A DNA stretch of 64,000 nt from Arthrobacter sp. C9C5 (GCF_013359735.1 NZ_JABFMX010000009.1:95286-159285); one strand, 5' to 3'; counted from the first letter of the stretch, positions 42,586 to 50,373 are shown. The notes: generated by a model from the sequence alone, not told the origin. A program made the numbers and translations.

Positions 42586-43218
42586 ATGCGCAAGGATTTC
42601 AGCCCCGCCGACTTGCCCTCCGCAGAGTTTTACCGGCTGCTGACAGCCGTCGTCGTGCCCCGTCCTATTGCCTGGGTTTCCAGTACCTCCGCCGACGGGG
42701 TGGACAACCTCGCTCCGCATTCCTTTTTCACTGTCGCGTCGGTGACACCGCCGATCATCCAGTTCACCTCGGTGGGCCGGAAGGACACATTGCGGAACAT
42801 CTCCGCGCGAGGCGAATTTGTGGTCAATCTTGCGCCGGCCGATTTCCTCGCCGAGGTCAACGCGACCGGCACCAACTTTCCGCCGGAGGTCAGCGAGTTC
42901 GACGCCGCCAACGTCACCCGGGAGGCCAGCCTGACGGTCAGCGTGCCGCGGGTGGCGGAGTCGCCGGCGGCCCTGGAGTGCCGGCTGCATTCGACGCTGG
43001 CCATGGGCGATTGCGTGCTGGTGTTCGGCGAGGTCACCCACGCCGCGGTCTCTGTCGATGTCCTGGAGGGTAGCCACCCTCGGATCGACCTGCTCGGGCC
43101 GCTGGCCCGGCTCGGGCGCGACGAGTGGGGGCACCTGGGGCCGGTTCAGGAACTAGGCCGGATCCGGAGGTCCGACTGGCCGGGCGATTTCCGACGGAGG
43201 GGCGAACGGGAGGCGTAA
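42586..43218 (+). CDS. Flavin reductase-like FMN-binding protein
   Basis: 210-aa split-barrel flavoprotein of the flavin reductase-like family. The characteristic FYRLLTAVVVPRPIAWVSSTSADGVDNLAPHSFFTVASVTPPIIQF with the RPIA-WVST core and the late HPRIDLLGPLARLGRDEW segment are present. It probably binds FMN and reduces or shuttles it, or acts on small aromatic compounds; no oxygenase partner is adjacent. It is separated from bdhA by the terminator. Confidence 0.88.
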   Translation: MRKDFSPADLPSAEFYRLLTAVVVPRPIAWVSSTSADGVDNLAPHSFFTVASVTPPIIQFTSVGRKDTLRNISARGEFVVNLAPADFLAEVNATGTNFPPEVSEFDAANVTREASLTVSVPRVAESPAALECRLHSTLAMGDCVLVFGEVTHAAVSVDVLEGSHPRIDLLGPLARLGRDEWGHLGPVQELGRIRRSDWPGDFRRRGEREA

Positions 43219-43262
43219 CGCCCGCGCATGGCCCGGGCCGGCGAGCCGCTGGCGTGATGCTG

Positions 43263-43457
43263 CTAGGAGGTCGGTGTGGCGGTCTGCCGGATGTAGTCCT
43301 GCACCGACGATTCGGGGATGCGGTAGGACTTCCCGAAGCGGACTGCGGCCAGGGCCTGGGACTTGACCAGCCTGTAGACGGTCATCTTGGACACGCGCAT
43401 CATCGCTGCGACTTCGGCGGTGGTCAGGTAGGCGGGCGCGGAGTCTGCGGCGAACAT
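43263..43457 (-). CDS. BldC/excisionase-like helix-turn-helix protein
   Basis: 64-aa single MerR-like winged helix: AYLTTAEVAAMMRVSKMTVYRLVKSQALAAVRFGKSYRIPESSVQDYIRQTA. Start ATG 43457 is preferred since AAGGAG lies nine bases upstream; an ATG at 43475 has no ribosome site. Actinobacterial proteins of this group (M. tuberculosis Rv0500A type) are chromosomal regulators; no integrase or att site is near, so excision is not implied. A 93-aa gene reads towards it from upstream in the same direction. Confidence 0.88.
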   Translation of the reverse strand: MFAADSAPAYLTTAEVAAMMRVSKMTVYRLVKSQALAAVRFGKSYRIPESSVQDYIRQTATPTS

Positions 43458-43503
43458 GGATGTGAACTCCTTCATGGGGACGGCAAGGGATGTCCGGGTC
43501 TGC

Positions 43504-43785
43504 CTATTCGGGTTGCCGTACGTTCCGGTGATCAAAGAAAAACAGGGTTCCGGCGGGAGTCCCGGGGACGCGCAGGCCGACGAACGGGGCACGGATGACT
43601 TCGACCGTTCCCTCCCTGCGCCCATTGAACGGGTCGTCGCCCACGACCAGTTGGCCAATGCGGAACGGGACGCGGCCCTCGTAGATGCGGTGTGCAGCCT
43701 GCCGCAAGACCCGGGCGACTCGGGCCGCCCGCTGCGGGCGTACGGGCTGTGCTGTGCTGATTGGCTGTGCTGGGGAAATGCGCAT
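43504..43785 (-). CDS. Hypothetical 93-aa basic protein
   Basis: No family recognised. The central part (RAARVARVLRQAAHRIYEGRVPFRIGQLVVGDDPFNGRREGTVEVIRAPFVGLRVPGTPAGTLFFFDHRNVRQPE) reads like a small beta-barrel with a DPFNGRREG turn, perhaps an RNA- or DNA-binding fold. ATG 43785 has AAGGAG upstream at good spacing, which argues that it is real. It precedes the BldC-like gene by 46 bases in the same direction and has a 19-bp near palindrome just before it. Confidence 0.6.
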   Translation of the reverse strand: MRISPAQPISTAQPVRPQRAARVARVLRQAAHRIYEGRVPFRIGQLVVGDDPFNGRREGTVEVIRAPFVGLRVPGTPAGTLFFFDHRNVRQPE

Positions 43786-43802
43786 CGGACTGCTCCTTGC
43801 CA

Positions 43803-43821
43803 GCGAACGAAGTTCATTCGC
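43803..43821. promoter_or_regulatory. Near-palindrome GCGAA-N-GAA/TTC-N-TTCGC before the 93-aa gene
   Basis: GCGAACGAAGTTCATTCGC pairs with itself except at three positions. It lies 18 bp before the ATG at 43785, where an operator could block translation or transcription start. Confidence 0.4.
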
Positions 43822-43911
43822 GGGGGACCGAAACGACACAGACGGACTCCCCAGCCTTACCGTCTTCGTTCCGGCGCCCCCGTCCGCCCACTCTACGAAT
43901 TCGTCCCACCA

Positions 43912-43927
43912 GTAACACGCGTAACAC
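43912..43927. promoter_or_regulatory. Direct repeat GTAACACGC-GTAACAC
   Basis: Two adjoining copies of GTAACAC about 95 bp before the gene at 44023 and 127 bp before the divergent gene at 43785, in an intergenic stretch of 237 bases that otherwise shows no gene. BldC-like proteins bind direct repeats, so self-regulation by the nearby gene is conceivable. Confidence 0.3.
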
Positions 43928-44022
43928 ATACCCCTTCTTCGCCGAGCACCACTTGGATGGCCTCCGGGGATACTCGGGTGGCGGTGCCGGCGCGATTCCG
44001 GCGCGATGGTTAGGGTGGGCCT

Positions 44023-44475
44023 ATGAGTGACGACCCGTGGGGCGCCAGGCAGGCGTCCGCCGCGCCCGAAGGCTGGATTCCGGCCACGGAGAACGGCTGG
44101 GGTGCGCTCGTGGTGTGGGCCGCGGGGCCGCTAAATGTCGTCCGGGTCCCCGCCGCACCCCGCAACCGGGAGACCGCCGTCGTCACCAGATACAGCGACG
44201 GGCGCGAGGCGCGGGAACCTTCGCGCCTGACCGACGCCGACCTGGAATCCATCGACGACGATATTGACTCTTATCTTGCCGAGGCCGGTCTCCCGCCGCG
44301 CCCGCGCGGCTTCGACTGGTACCTGCGCCCGCCTGGCGCTGCCGCTGCCGGTCCCGACGCTTTTTGGGCCGCCGTCTGGGAAGCCACGACGGCGGGGCTG
44401 CCGCACGACGGACTTCATCCCTTGAGGCTGAGGGTCGCCGCCGCGGCGGCGGTGGACCGGCTCTACCGGAGCTGA
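44023..44475 (+). CDS. Hypothetical protein, 150 aa
   Basis: Soluble acidic protein of no recognised family. It starts MSDDPWGARQ and carries GWIPATENGWGALVVWAAGPLNVVRVPAAPRNRETAVVTRYSDGREAREPSRLTDADLESIDDDIDSYLAEAGLPP and an aromatic FDWYLRPPG segment. Codon usage fits a real gene and the start follows TAGGGTGGGCCT, which may be a -10 element giving a leaderless message (TAGGGT at 44010-44015). It overlaps the convergent membrane gene by 13 bases. Confidence 0.65.
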   Translation: MSDDPWGARQASAAPEGWIPATENGWGALVVWAAGPLNVVRVPAAPRNRETAVVTRYSDGREAREPSRLTDADLESIDDDIDSYLAEAGLPPRPRGFDWYLRPPGAAAAGPDAFWAAVWEATTAGLPHDGLHPLRLRVAAAAAVDRLYRS

Positions 44476-44837
44476 CGCCGCAGTTTCCGCCAGTGGACCC
44501 CCACCGCCACGACAATTAGCGGGACGTGGATCGCCGGGAGGTTGTGGGCAAACCACTTCGGCAAATAGATGTCCGTGACGGAGCCGGTGCTGTCGCCGAG
44601 TCGTTGGGCTACCGCCGTCAGCGGGCAATGGAAGCCGTTGCCTGCAAAGACCGCGGTTTCGGCGAAGACCACGGCGCCGGCGACGCCCGCCCTCCGGTCG
44701 GAGCGTCCCCGGATACCGGAGTAGAGGACGTAGACCATCGCCGCCTCGATCGTGAACCACGCCAGGGTATGAACCGCCCTGATCGCTTTCAGCCGCGCCC
44801 CCTGAAACTCCGTGCGCCGGGTATCCACGCCCGTCAC
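44463..44837 (-). CDS. Three-helix membrane protein of unknown function
   Basis: 124-aa protein with about three hydrophobic helices: HTLAWFTIEAAMVYVLYSGI, RAGVAGAVVFAETAVFAGNGFHCPLTAVA and HNLPAIHVPLIVVAVGVHW. The stretch GFHCPLTAVAQRLGDSTGSVTDIYLPKWFAHNLP is notable for its Cys/His pair and Asp-Ile-Tyr and resembles uncharacterised integral proteins of actinobacteria. GTG 44837 is in a GTGA overlap with the upstream gene, so both form an operon. Confidence 0.65.
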   Translation of the reverse strand: MTGVDTRRTEFQGARLKAIRAVHTLAWFTIEAAMVYVLYSGIRGRSDRRAGVAGAVVFAETAVFAGNGFHCPLTAVAQRLGDSTGSVTDIYLPKWFAHNLPAIHVPLIVVAVGVHWRKLRRQLR

Positions 44838-45172
44838 CCGGACTGCTGCACGGCGAGGACGATGATGGCCGCGTTGATGCCCAGCCCGATCAGCCACCAC
44901 GGGTTGAACGTGAGCACCAGCAGCGCGGCCGAGATTCCGGCCCCGGCTACGGTGACCGGGATCCACCACGGCGCCGCCACCAGGAGTCCCAGGCCCGCCA
45001 GCCCCAGCACCGCCGCGGCGGCGATGGCCAGGGCAACTGCGAGACGGCGCACCTCCCCGGCGAAGGGGGACCGGCCGACGTCGAACGGCGCCTTTTCGTC
45101 CGGCCGCGGCAGCCAGATGGCGAGGTGAACGAGGCCGTGGGCGATTAAGAACAGTCCTGCGATCCAGCGCAC
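44834..45172 (-). CDS. Four-helix membrane protein of unknown function
   Basis: 112-aa integral membrane protein. Helices: RWIAGLFLIAHGLVHLAIWLP, LAVALAIAAAAVLGLAGLGLLVA, PWWIPVTVAGAGISAALLVLTF and WWLIGLGINAAIIVLAVQ. The helix GLFLIAHGLVHLAIW with spaced histidines recalls small haem- or quinone-binding proteins, but no family can be assigned. GTG 45172 has AGGAGG six bases upstream. Coupled to the next gene by a four-base overlap. Confidence 0.7.
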   Translation of the reverse strand: MRWIAGLFLIAHGLVHLAIWLPRPDEKAPFDVGRSPFAGEVRRLAVALAIAAAAVLGLAGLGLLVAAPWWIPVTVAGAGISAALLVLTFNPWWLIGLGINAAIIVLAVQQSG

Positions 45173-45270
45173 GGCGGTCCTCCTGATGTTCCGGCGGCTT
45201 CGTTCAGCGAAGCACCGCCTCCCGCGGCCGGGCTAGGGTCGGAAGTCCCGCGCCCGGTTTGGCATGAACG

Positions 45271-45286
45271 TCTGGTATTCCAGACA
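45271..45286. promoter_or_regulatory. Hut operator candidate 1
   Basis: TCTGGTATTCCAGACA, with TCTGG/CCAGA arms. First of four similar 16-bp sites near iclR and hutU; 90 bp before the regulator start. Confidence 0.6.
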
Positions 45287-45337
45287 ACGGAAGATGCGTC
45301 ATGCCCCTATGGGGTGAATGCCGGGCGCATGCTTAAG

Positions 45338-45353
45338 TACGGGATACCGGACA
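45338..45353. promoter_or_regulatory. Hut operator candidate 2
   Basis: TACGGGATACCGGACA, 22 bp before the regulator ATG, sharing GG-AT-CC-GACA with sites at 45271, 46299 and 46337. Its position suggests autorepression. Confidence 0.6.
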
Positions 45354-45375
45354 CCCCCGAAACGAAGAGGACGAC

Positions 45376-46251
45376 ATGTCAGCCGCCAGCGCCATCACCC
45401 CGCCCGCGGGAGCCCCCAGTGCCGTACCGAAGGCGGGTGCGGCCAGGCCCGCCGCCGCCAGGCCGGCGTCCAAGGTGCCCGCGGCCGAGAACACGCTGCG
45501 CATCCTGAAACTGCTGGCCTCCAAGCGCGGGCCGATGGCGGCGTCGAACATTGCCACCTCGCTGGGCCTGCCGCGCTCCAGTGTCTACCACCTGCTCGGC
45601 GTGATGGAGGCGAACGGCTTTGTGCTGCACCTGCACGAGGAGCAGCGGTACGGCCTCGGCATCAGCGCCTTCGAGCTCAGCTCCGCCTACTCCCGCCAGG
45701 AGCCGCTCTCCAGGCTCGGCCGGCCGATGCTTGCGACGCTGGTGGACGTGATCGGGGAGAGCGCCCACCTGGCCGTGCTGCATGGCCGGGACGTGCTGTA
45801 CATCGTCGAGGAGCGGGCCAAGAACCGACCCTCCCTCGTGACCGACGTCGGTGTCCGACTTCCCAGCCACCTCACCGCGAGCGGCCGGGCGATCCTGGCC
45901 GCGCTGCCGAAGTCCCAGGTCCGGGCGCTGTACCCGAACGCCGCGGCCTTCAGCGCCCGGCACGAGACCGAATCGCCGATCACCAAGTACTCCGCACTGT
46001 CCTCGCATCTGGACCAGGTCCGGCAGCGAGGCTACGCCACCGAACACGGCGAAGTGACACCCGGCTTCGGCTCGATCGCGGCCGCCGTCACGGACCACAC
46101 CGGCTGGCCGACGGCCGCCGTCGCCGTGACCTTCCTGGAGGACAAACTGCCCGCGGACCAGTGGCCGGTCCTGGCCGCGCGGGTCAAGAAGGTGGCGGAC
46201 GATCTCTCGGTCCGGATCCACGGCCGCCCCGGCCCAACCGGCCCGCAGTAG
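45376..46251 (+). CDS. IclR family regulator of histidine utilisation
   Basis: 291-aa IclR protein. A Pro/Ala-rich N-terminal 35 residues precede the winged helix (ENTLRILKLLASKRGPMAASNIATSLGLPRSSVYHLLGVMEANGF) and the GAF-type effector domain ending in TDHTGWPTAAVAVTF and LAARVKKVADDLSVRI. It lies directly upstream of hutU in the same direction (161 bases) and both upstream regions carry paired operator-like sites, so I infer that it controls hutUH, with urocanate or histidine as possible effector. Family members in streptomycetes and pseudomonads control catabolic genes in just this arrangement. Confidence 0.9.
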   Translation: MSAASAITPPAGAPSAVPKAGAARPAAARPASKVPAAENTLRILKLLASKRGPMAASNIATSLGLPRSSVYHLLGVMEANGFVLHLHEEQRYGLGISAFELSSAYSRQEPLSRLGRPMLATLVDVIGESAHLAVLHGRDVLYIVEERAKNRPSLVTDVGVRLPSHLTASGRAILAALPKSQVRALYPNAAAFSARHETESPITKYSALSSHLDQVRQRGYATEHGEVTPGFGSIAAAVTDHTGWPTAAVAVTFLEDKLPADQWPVLAARVKKVADDLSVRIHGRPGPTGPQ

Positions 46252-46298
46252 CTCCCCTTCCGAGCACCCACGACGCCAAGCAGTGCGGGCTGGTTGGG

Positions 46299-46314
46299 TC
46301 TGGCATCCCGGACA
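46299..46314. promoter_or_regulatory. Hut operator candidate 3
   Basis: TCTGGCATCCCGGACA, 98 bp before the hutU ATG. Close match to candidate 1. Confidence 0.6.
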
Positions 46315-46336
46315 GCGCCCGCCGGAAGCCCCTGTT

Positions 46337-46352
46337 TACGGGACTCCGGACA
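46337..46352. promoter_or_regulatory. Hut operator candidate 4
   Basis: TACGGGACTCCGGACA, 60 bp before the hutU ATG, close to candidate 2. Sites 3 and 4 are spaced 38 bp, sites 1 and 2 67 bp, centre to centre. Confidence 0.6.
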
Positions 46353-46411
46353 GGCTTTAGTTGATACAGAACCTCTTCCCAAAAACCACCCCAGACAACG
46401 AAGGAGCCCCC

Positions 46412-48166
46412 ATGGCACCCGCCGATTTCACCACCGGTGCCCGCCCGGTCAAAGCAGCCCGCGGCACCGAGCTCACCGCCAAGAGCTGGCAGACCGAAGC
46501 CCCGCTGCGCATGCTGATGAACAACCTTGACCCCGAGGTGGCCGAACGCCCGGATGACCTCGTGGTCTACGGCGGCACCGGCCGCGCCGTCCGCTCCTGG
46601 GCCGCGTTCGACGCCATCACCCGCACCCTGGAAACCATGGAAAAGGACGAGACCCTGCTGGTGCAGTCGGGCAAGCCGGTCGGCGTCTTCCGCACCAACG
46701 AATGGGCCCCGCGGGTGCTGCTGGCCAACTCCAACCTCGTCGGCGACTGGGCCAACTGGCCTGAATTCCGCCGGCTCGAGGCCGAGGGCCTGATGATGTA
46801 CGGCCAGATGACCGCCGGGTCCTGGATCTACATCGGCACCCAGGGCATCCTGCAGGGCACCTTCGAGACCTTCGCGGCGATCGCCCGCAAGCTCACCGGG
46901 GACGAGAACGGCACCCTCGCCGGCACCCTGACCCTCACCGGCGGCTGCGGCGGCATGGGCGGCGCGCAACCGCTCGCCGTCACCCTGAACGAGGGCGCCT
47001 GCCTGATTGTCGACGTCGACGAGAGCCACCTGCGCCGCCGCGCCGGCAAGCGCTACCTCGACGAGGTGGAGACCGACCTCGATGCCGCGATCGCCAAGGT
47101 GCTCAAAGCCAAGGAGGAGCGCCGCGGCTGGTCGGTGGGCTACGTCGGCAACGCCGCCACCGTCTTCCCGGAGATCCTGCGCCGCCATAACGCCGGCGAG
47201 CTCACCGTGGACATCGTCACGGACCAGACCTCCGCGCACGACCCGCTGAGCTACCTGCCCGAGGGCATCACGGTCGAGGAGTGGCACCGCGAGGCCGCCG
47301 CCGATCCGGAAGGCTTCACCAAGAAGGCGCAGGCCTCGATGGCCAAGCATGTCCAGGCCATGGTCGAATTCCAGGACGCCGGCGCCGAGGTCTTCGACTA
47401 CGGCAACTCCATCCGCGACGAGGCCCGCAAGGGCGGCTACAACCGGGCCTTCGAGTTTCCCGGGTTCGTCCCGGCCTACATCCGCCCGCTGTTCTGCGAG
47501 GGCCTCGGCCCGTTCCGCTGGGTTGCCCTGTCCGGGGACCCCGAGGACATCGCGGTGACAGACAAGGCCATCAAGGAGCTCTTCCCGGAGAACAAGCACC
47601 TGCACCGCTGGATCGACGCCGCCGCCGAGCGCGTCGAATTCGAGGGTCTGCCGGCCCGGATCTGCTGGCTGGGCTACGGCGAGCGGGCCAAGGCCGGCCT
47701 GCTGTTCAACCAGCTGGTCAAGGAGGGCAAGGTCAAGGCGCCCATCGTGATTGGCCGCGACCACCTCGACTCCGGCTCCGTCGCCTCCCCGTACCGCGAG
47801 ACCGAGGCGATGGCGGACGGCTCCGACGCGATCGCCGACTGGCCGCTGCTCAACGCCCTGCTCAACACCGCCTCCGGCGCCACCTGGGTCTCGATCCACC
47901 ACGGCGGCGGCGTCGGCATCGGCCGCTCCATCCACGCCGGCCAGGTCTCCGTGGCCGACGGCACCGAGCTCGCCGCGCAGAAGCTCGAACGCCTGCTCAC
48001 CAACGACCCCGGCATGGGTGTCATCCGCCACGCCGACGCCGGGTACGAGCGCGCCGTCGAGGTCGCCAAGGAACGCGGCGTCCGCATCCCCATGCTCCCC
48101 ACGGACTCCCTAACCTCGCAAGCTCGGCCAGGGAACCCTGTCCGCGTGGCCCCAGAGTCCCGCTAA
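46412..48166 (+). CDS. hutU: Urocanate hydratase
   Basis: 584-aa NAD-dependent urocanase, second step of histidine degradation, converting urocanate to imidazolonepropionate. Family signatures are [40 protein letters not shown] (NAD loop), [17 protein letters not shown] with the active-site region, and [21 protein letters not shown] 46412 is preceded by AAGGAG. The last 18 residues ([18 protein letters not shown]) are not urocanase sequence: they are translated from a dispersed DNA repeat that also occurs at the start of hutH, so the ancestral protein probably ended near RIPML. Operator-like sites lie upstream. Confidence 0.96.
   Translation: MAPADFTTGARPVKAARGTELTAKSWQTEAPLRMLMNNLDPEVAERPDDLVVYGGTGRAVRSWAAFDAITRTLETMEKDETLLVQSGKPVGVFRTNEWAPRVLLANSNLVGDWANWPEFRRLEAEGLMMYGQMTAGSWIYIGTQGILQGTFETFAAIARKLTGDENGTLAGTLTLTGGCGGMGGAQPLAVTLNEGACLIVDVDESHLRRRAGKRYLDEVETDLDAAIAKVLKAKEERRGWSVGYVGNAATVFPEILRRHNAGELTVDIVTDQTSAHDPLSYLPEGITVEEWHREAAADPEGFTKKAQASMAKHVQAMVEFQDAGAEVFDYGNSIRDEARKGGYNRAFEFPGFVPAYIRPLFCEGLGPFRWVALSGDPEDIAVTDKAIKELFPENKHLHRWIDAAAERVEFEGLPARICWLGYGERAKAGLLFNQLVKEGKVKAPIVIGRDHLDSGSVASPYRETEAMADGSDAIADWPLLNALLNTASGATWVSIHHGGGVGIGRSIHAGQVSVADGTELAAQKLERLLTNDPGMGVIRHADAGYERAVEVAKERGVRIPMLPTDSLTSQARPGNPVRVAPESR
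48097..48153. repeat. Dispersed hut-region repeat, copy 1 (coding, 3' end of hutU)
   Basis: The 42 bases 48108-48149 are identical to 48307-48348, and similarity extends on both sides (CCCCACGGACTCCC against CCCCACGAACCCCC). It contains CAGGGAACCCTG, a short palindrome. In this copy it encodes the C-terminal [13 protein letters not shown] of HutU. Confidence 0.9.
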
Positions 48167-48186
48167 CCAAGCCCGCGAAAACCTCG

Positions 48187-48244
48187 TCGATTGCTCCGTA
48201 AGCGCCGTTTTGAGCCCTGGAAAGGGCCGTTACGGAGCAATCGA
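48187..48244. repeat. Palindromic element, CGATTGCTCCGTA family, copy 2
   Basis: Arms TCGATTGCTCCGTAA (48187-48201) and TTACGGAGCAATCGA (48230-48244) are perfectly inverted over 15 bp around a 28-base interior with CGCCGTTTTGAGCCC and GGGCCG. It fills most of the 118-base gap between hutU and hutH. A diverged copy in opposite orientation lies at 39208-39258. Confidence 0.85.
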
Positions 48245-48284
48245 TGGGAAACCCGGCTCAACCATCAGATTTAGGTAGATTTCA

Positions 48285-49934
48285 ATGACTCTCATCCCCA
48301 CGAACCCCCTAACCTCGCAAGCTCGGCCAGGGAACCCTGTCCGCGTGGGCCCAACCCACGAACCGCTCACCGTCACCCTCGGTTCCAGCGGCGTCACCCC
48401 CGAGGACGTCGTCGCCGTCGCCCGCCACGACGCCAAGGTGACCATCTCCCAGGACGCCCTCGACGCCGTCGCCAAGGTCCGCGCCCACATCGACGACCTC
48501 GCCCACAGCGAGACCCCGGCCTACGGCATCTCCACCGGCTTCGGCGCGCTGGCCAACCGGCACATCCCGGGCGGGCTGCGCACCCAGCTGCAGAAGTCGC
48601 TGATCCGCAGCCACGCCGCCGGCATGGGCCCGGCCGTGGAACGCGAGGTGGTCCGCGGCATCATGTTCCTGCGCGCCAAGACCCTCGCCTCCGGCCGCAC
48701 CGGCGTCCGCCCCGTCGTGTTGCAGACCATGGTGGACGTGCTGAACGCCGGCATCACGCCGGTGGTCCGCGAATTCGGTTCGCTGGGCTGCTCCGGCGAC
48801 CTCGCCCCGCTCTCGCACTGCGCCCTGGTCCTGATGGGCGAGGGCGAAGCGGTGGGCCCGGACGGCGAACTGTTCGGCGGCAAGGGAGGACGCCCCGTCG
48901 CCGAGCTCCTCGCCGCGCACGGCATTGAACCCGTCACGCTGGCCGAAAAGGAAGGCCTGGCGCTCGTCAACGGCACCGAGGGCATGCTGGGCATGCTGCT
49001 GATGGCCATCGCGGACATCCGCCAGCTGCTCACGACGGCGGACATCACCGCCGCGCTCAGCGTCGAGGCGCTGCTCGGCACGGACCAGGTGTTCCTGCCG
49101 GAGCTGCACGCCGCGCTCCGGCCGCATCCTGGCCAGGCCGCCTCCGCGGACAACATGCTGCGGGTGCTGTCCGACTCCCCGATCGTGGCCTCGCACCGGG
49201 TGAACGACACCAAGGTCCAGGACGCCTACTCGCTGCGCTGCGCCCCCCAGGTGGCCGGCGCCGTCCGCGACACAGTGGACTACGCCGCGCTGGTCGCTTC
49301 GCGCGAACTCGCCGCGGCGATCGACAACCCCGTGGTCCTGCCGGACGGCCGGGTCAGCTCCAACGGCAATTTCCACGGCGCCCCGGTGGCCTACGTGCTG
49401 GACTTCCTCGCGATCGCCGTCGCGGACCTGAGCTCCATCGCCGAGCGCCGGACCGACCGGATGCTGGACCCGGCCCGCTCACACGGACTGCCGGCCTTCC
49501 TCGCCGCGGATCCCGGCGTCGACTCCGGCCTGATGATTGCGCAGTACACCCAGGCCGGGCTGGTCTCGGACAACAAGCGGTTGGCCGTCCCGGCCTCGGT
49601 GGACTCGATCCCGAGCTCGGCCATGCAGGAGGACCATGTCTCGATGGGCTGGCACGCCGCCCGCAAGCTGCGCCGCGCGGTGGAGAACCTGCGCCGCGTC
49701 CTGGCGATCGAGCTGGTGACTTCCGCCCGGGCCCTGGACATCCGCGCCCAGCTCTCCGGCGGCGAACTCACGCCGGGACCGGCGGGGGCCGCGGTGATCG
49801 CGGTGCTGCGCGACGTCGTCGAGGGGCCCGGAACCGACCGGTTCCTCTCACCGGAGCTGGAGGCCGCCGACCTGCTCGTAGCCTCGGGCAAGGTGCGCGC
49901 CGCCGCCGAATCCGCCGTCGGAAATCTGGCCTGA
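48285..49934 (+). CDS. hutH: Histidine ammonia-lyase
   Basis: 549-aa lyase that releases ammonia from histidine to give urocanate, the first step before HutU. The MIO prosthetic group arises from C169-S170-G171 in EFGSLGCSGDLAPLSH; the triad is Cys-Ser-Gly as in some actinobacterial enzymes, where most have Ala-Ser-Gly. YGISTGFGALANRHI supplies the catalytic Tyr, and NNG-type SSNGNFHGAPV and MQEDHVSMGWHAARKLR are usual. Residues 9-21 ([13 protein letters not shown]) come from the dispersed repeat. ATG 48285 is used; GTG 48345 in frame starts at VGPTHEPLTVTLG, closer to relatives, and may be the real start. Confidence 0.95.
   Translation: MTLIPTNPLTSQARPGNPVRVGPTHEPLTVTLGSSGVTPEDVVAVARHDAKVTISQDALDAVAKVRAHIDDLAHSETPAYGISTGFGALANRHIPGGLRTQLQKSLIRSHAAGMGPAVEREVVRGIMFLRAKTLASGRTGVRPVVLQTMVDVLNAGITPVVREFGSLGCSGDLAPLSHCALVLMGEGEAVGPDGELFGGKGGRPVAELLAAHGIEPVTLAEKEGLALVNGTEGMLGMLLMAIADIRQLLTTADITAALSVEALLGTDQVFLPELHAALRPHPGQAASADNMLRVLSDSPIVASHRVNDTKVQDAYSLRCAPQVAGAVRDTVDYAALVASRELAAAIDNPVVLPDGRVSSNGNFHGAPVAYVLDFLAIAVADLSSIAERRTDRMLDPARSHGLPAFLAADPGVDSGLMIAQYTQAGLVSDNKRLAVPASVDSIPSSAMQEDHVSMGWHAARKLRRAVENLRRVLAIELVTSARALDIRAQLSGGELTPGPAGAAVIAVLRDVVEGPGTDRFLSPELEAADLLVASGKVRAAAESAVGNLA
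48296..48352. repeat. Dispersed hut-region repeat, copy 2 (coding, 5' end of hutH)
   Basis: Direct repeat of copy 1, 199 bases further on in the same orientation. If hutH starts at 48285 this copy encodes [13 protein letters not shown]; if it starts at GTG 48345 the copy is largely the untranslated leader and its last bases provide the start codon. Confidence 0.9.
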
Positions 49935-49954
49935 CGGCAAAGAAAATACGAGCC

Positions 49955-49973
49955 GGCCGGGCATTTCCCGGCC
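49955..49973 (+). terminator. Hairpin after hutH
   Basis: GGCCGGG-CATTT-CCCGGCC, 7-bp stem, starting 20 bases after the hutH stop. Followed by C-rich sequence rather than T, so efficiency is uncertain. Confidence 0.6.
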
Positions 49974-50085
49974 CCCCCGAAAAGTTCGGCAACACGGCCG
50001 CCGGGGGCGCCGGAAATGTAGTACAAATATGATGTAGCCCACACCAAAGACGTTGTGGCAAGAACCTACAAAGGGGTAGAAGTTC

Positions 50086-50322
50086 ATGAAATCACGCGGG
50101 ACGGTCATGTCCAGGCGCACGGCGTTCGCCGCCACGGTCTCCGACTGGAGGAGCCTCAAGGCGGGGGACAACGTGGAAATCCTTAAGCACGCACAACTGC
50201 TGGCAGCCGGGGAAGTCGAAGAAGTGTCGTCCAGCGGAAATGTGCTCTGGCTGGTGCCGGGCGCACCCTCGGAGGCGCAGCTGTTCCTGAAGTCCGACGG
50301 CGTGCAGGTGCGGCGCAGCTAG
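50086..50322 (+). CDS. Small conserved-looking protein, 78 aa
   Basis: Unrecognised 78-aa protein. Pattern AATVSDWRSLKAGDNVEILKHAQLLAAGEVEEVSSSGNVLWLVPGAPSEAQLFLKSDGVQVRRS looks like a small SH3/OB-like beta-barrel (alternating hydrophobics, GDNVEI, GxVxxV, LWL). AAAGGGG 10 bases upstream of the ATG and TATGAT at 50029-50034 as a -10 element support expression. It stands alone between hutH and a convergent small gene. Confidence 0.65.
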   Translation: MKSRGTVMSRRTAFAATVSDWRSLKAGDNVEILKHAQLLAAGEVEEVSSSGNVLWLVPGAPSEAQLFLKSDGVQVRRS

Positions 50323-50335
50323 GCGCTGGCGCCGC

Positions 50336-50369
50336 GGCGCAGATAGGAACACGGCGCAGATAGAAACAC
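50336..50369 (+). repeat. Two tandem 17-bp units
   Basis: GGCGCAGATAGGAACAC at 50336-50352 and the same with one change (G to A) at 50353-50369. A further degenerate GGCGCAGCTAG lies 20 bases upstream at the preceding stop codon. No function evident. Confidence 0.8.
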
Positions 50370-50373
50370 AAAG

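Noticed and set aside
43263..43457. Excisionase of a mobile element
   Set aside because: The protein is BldC-like, there is no integrase or tRNA att site, and the flanks show no direct repeats of insertion.
46184..48031. 615-codon minus-strand open frame
   Set aside because: Antisense to hutU; the urocanase sequence is complete in the plus strand.
50336..50369. Start of a CRISPR-type array
   Set aside because: Only two adjoining 17-bp units with no spacers and no cas gene.
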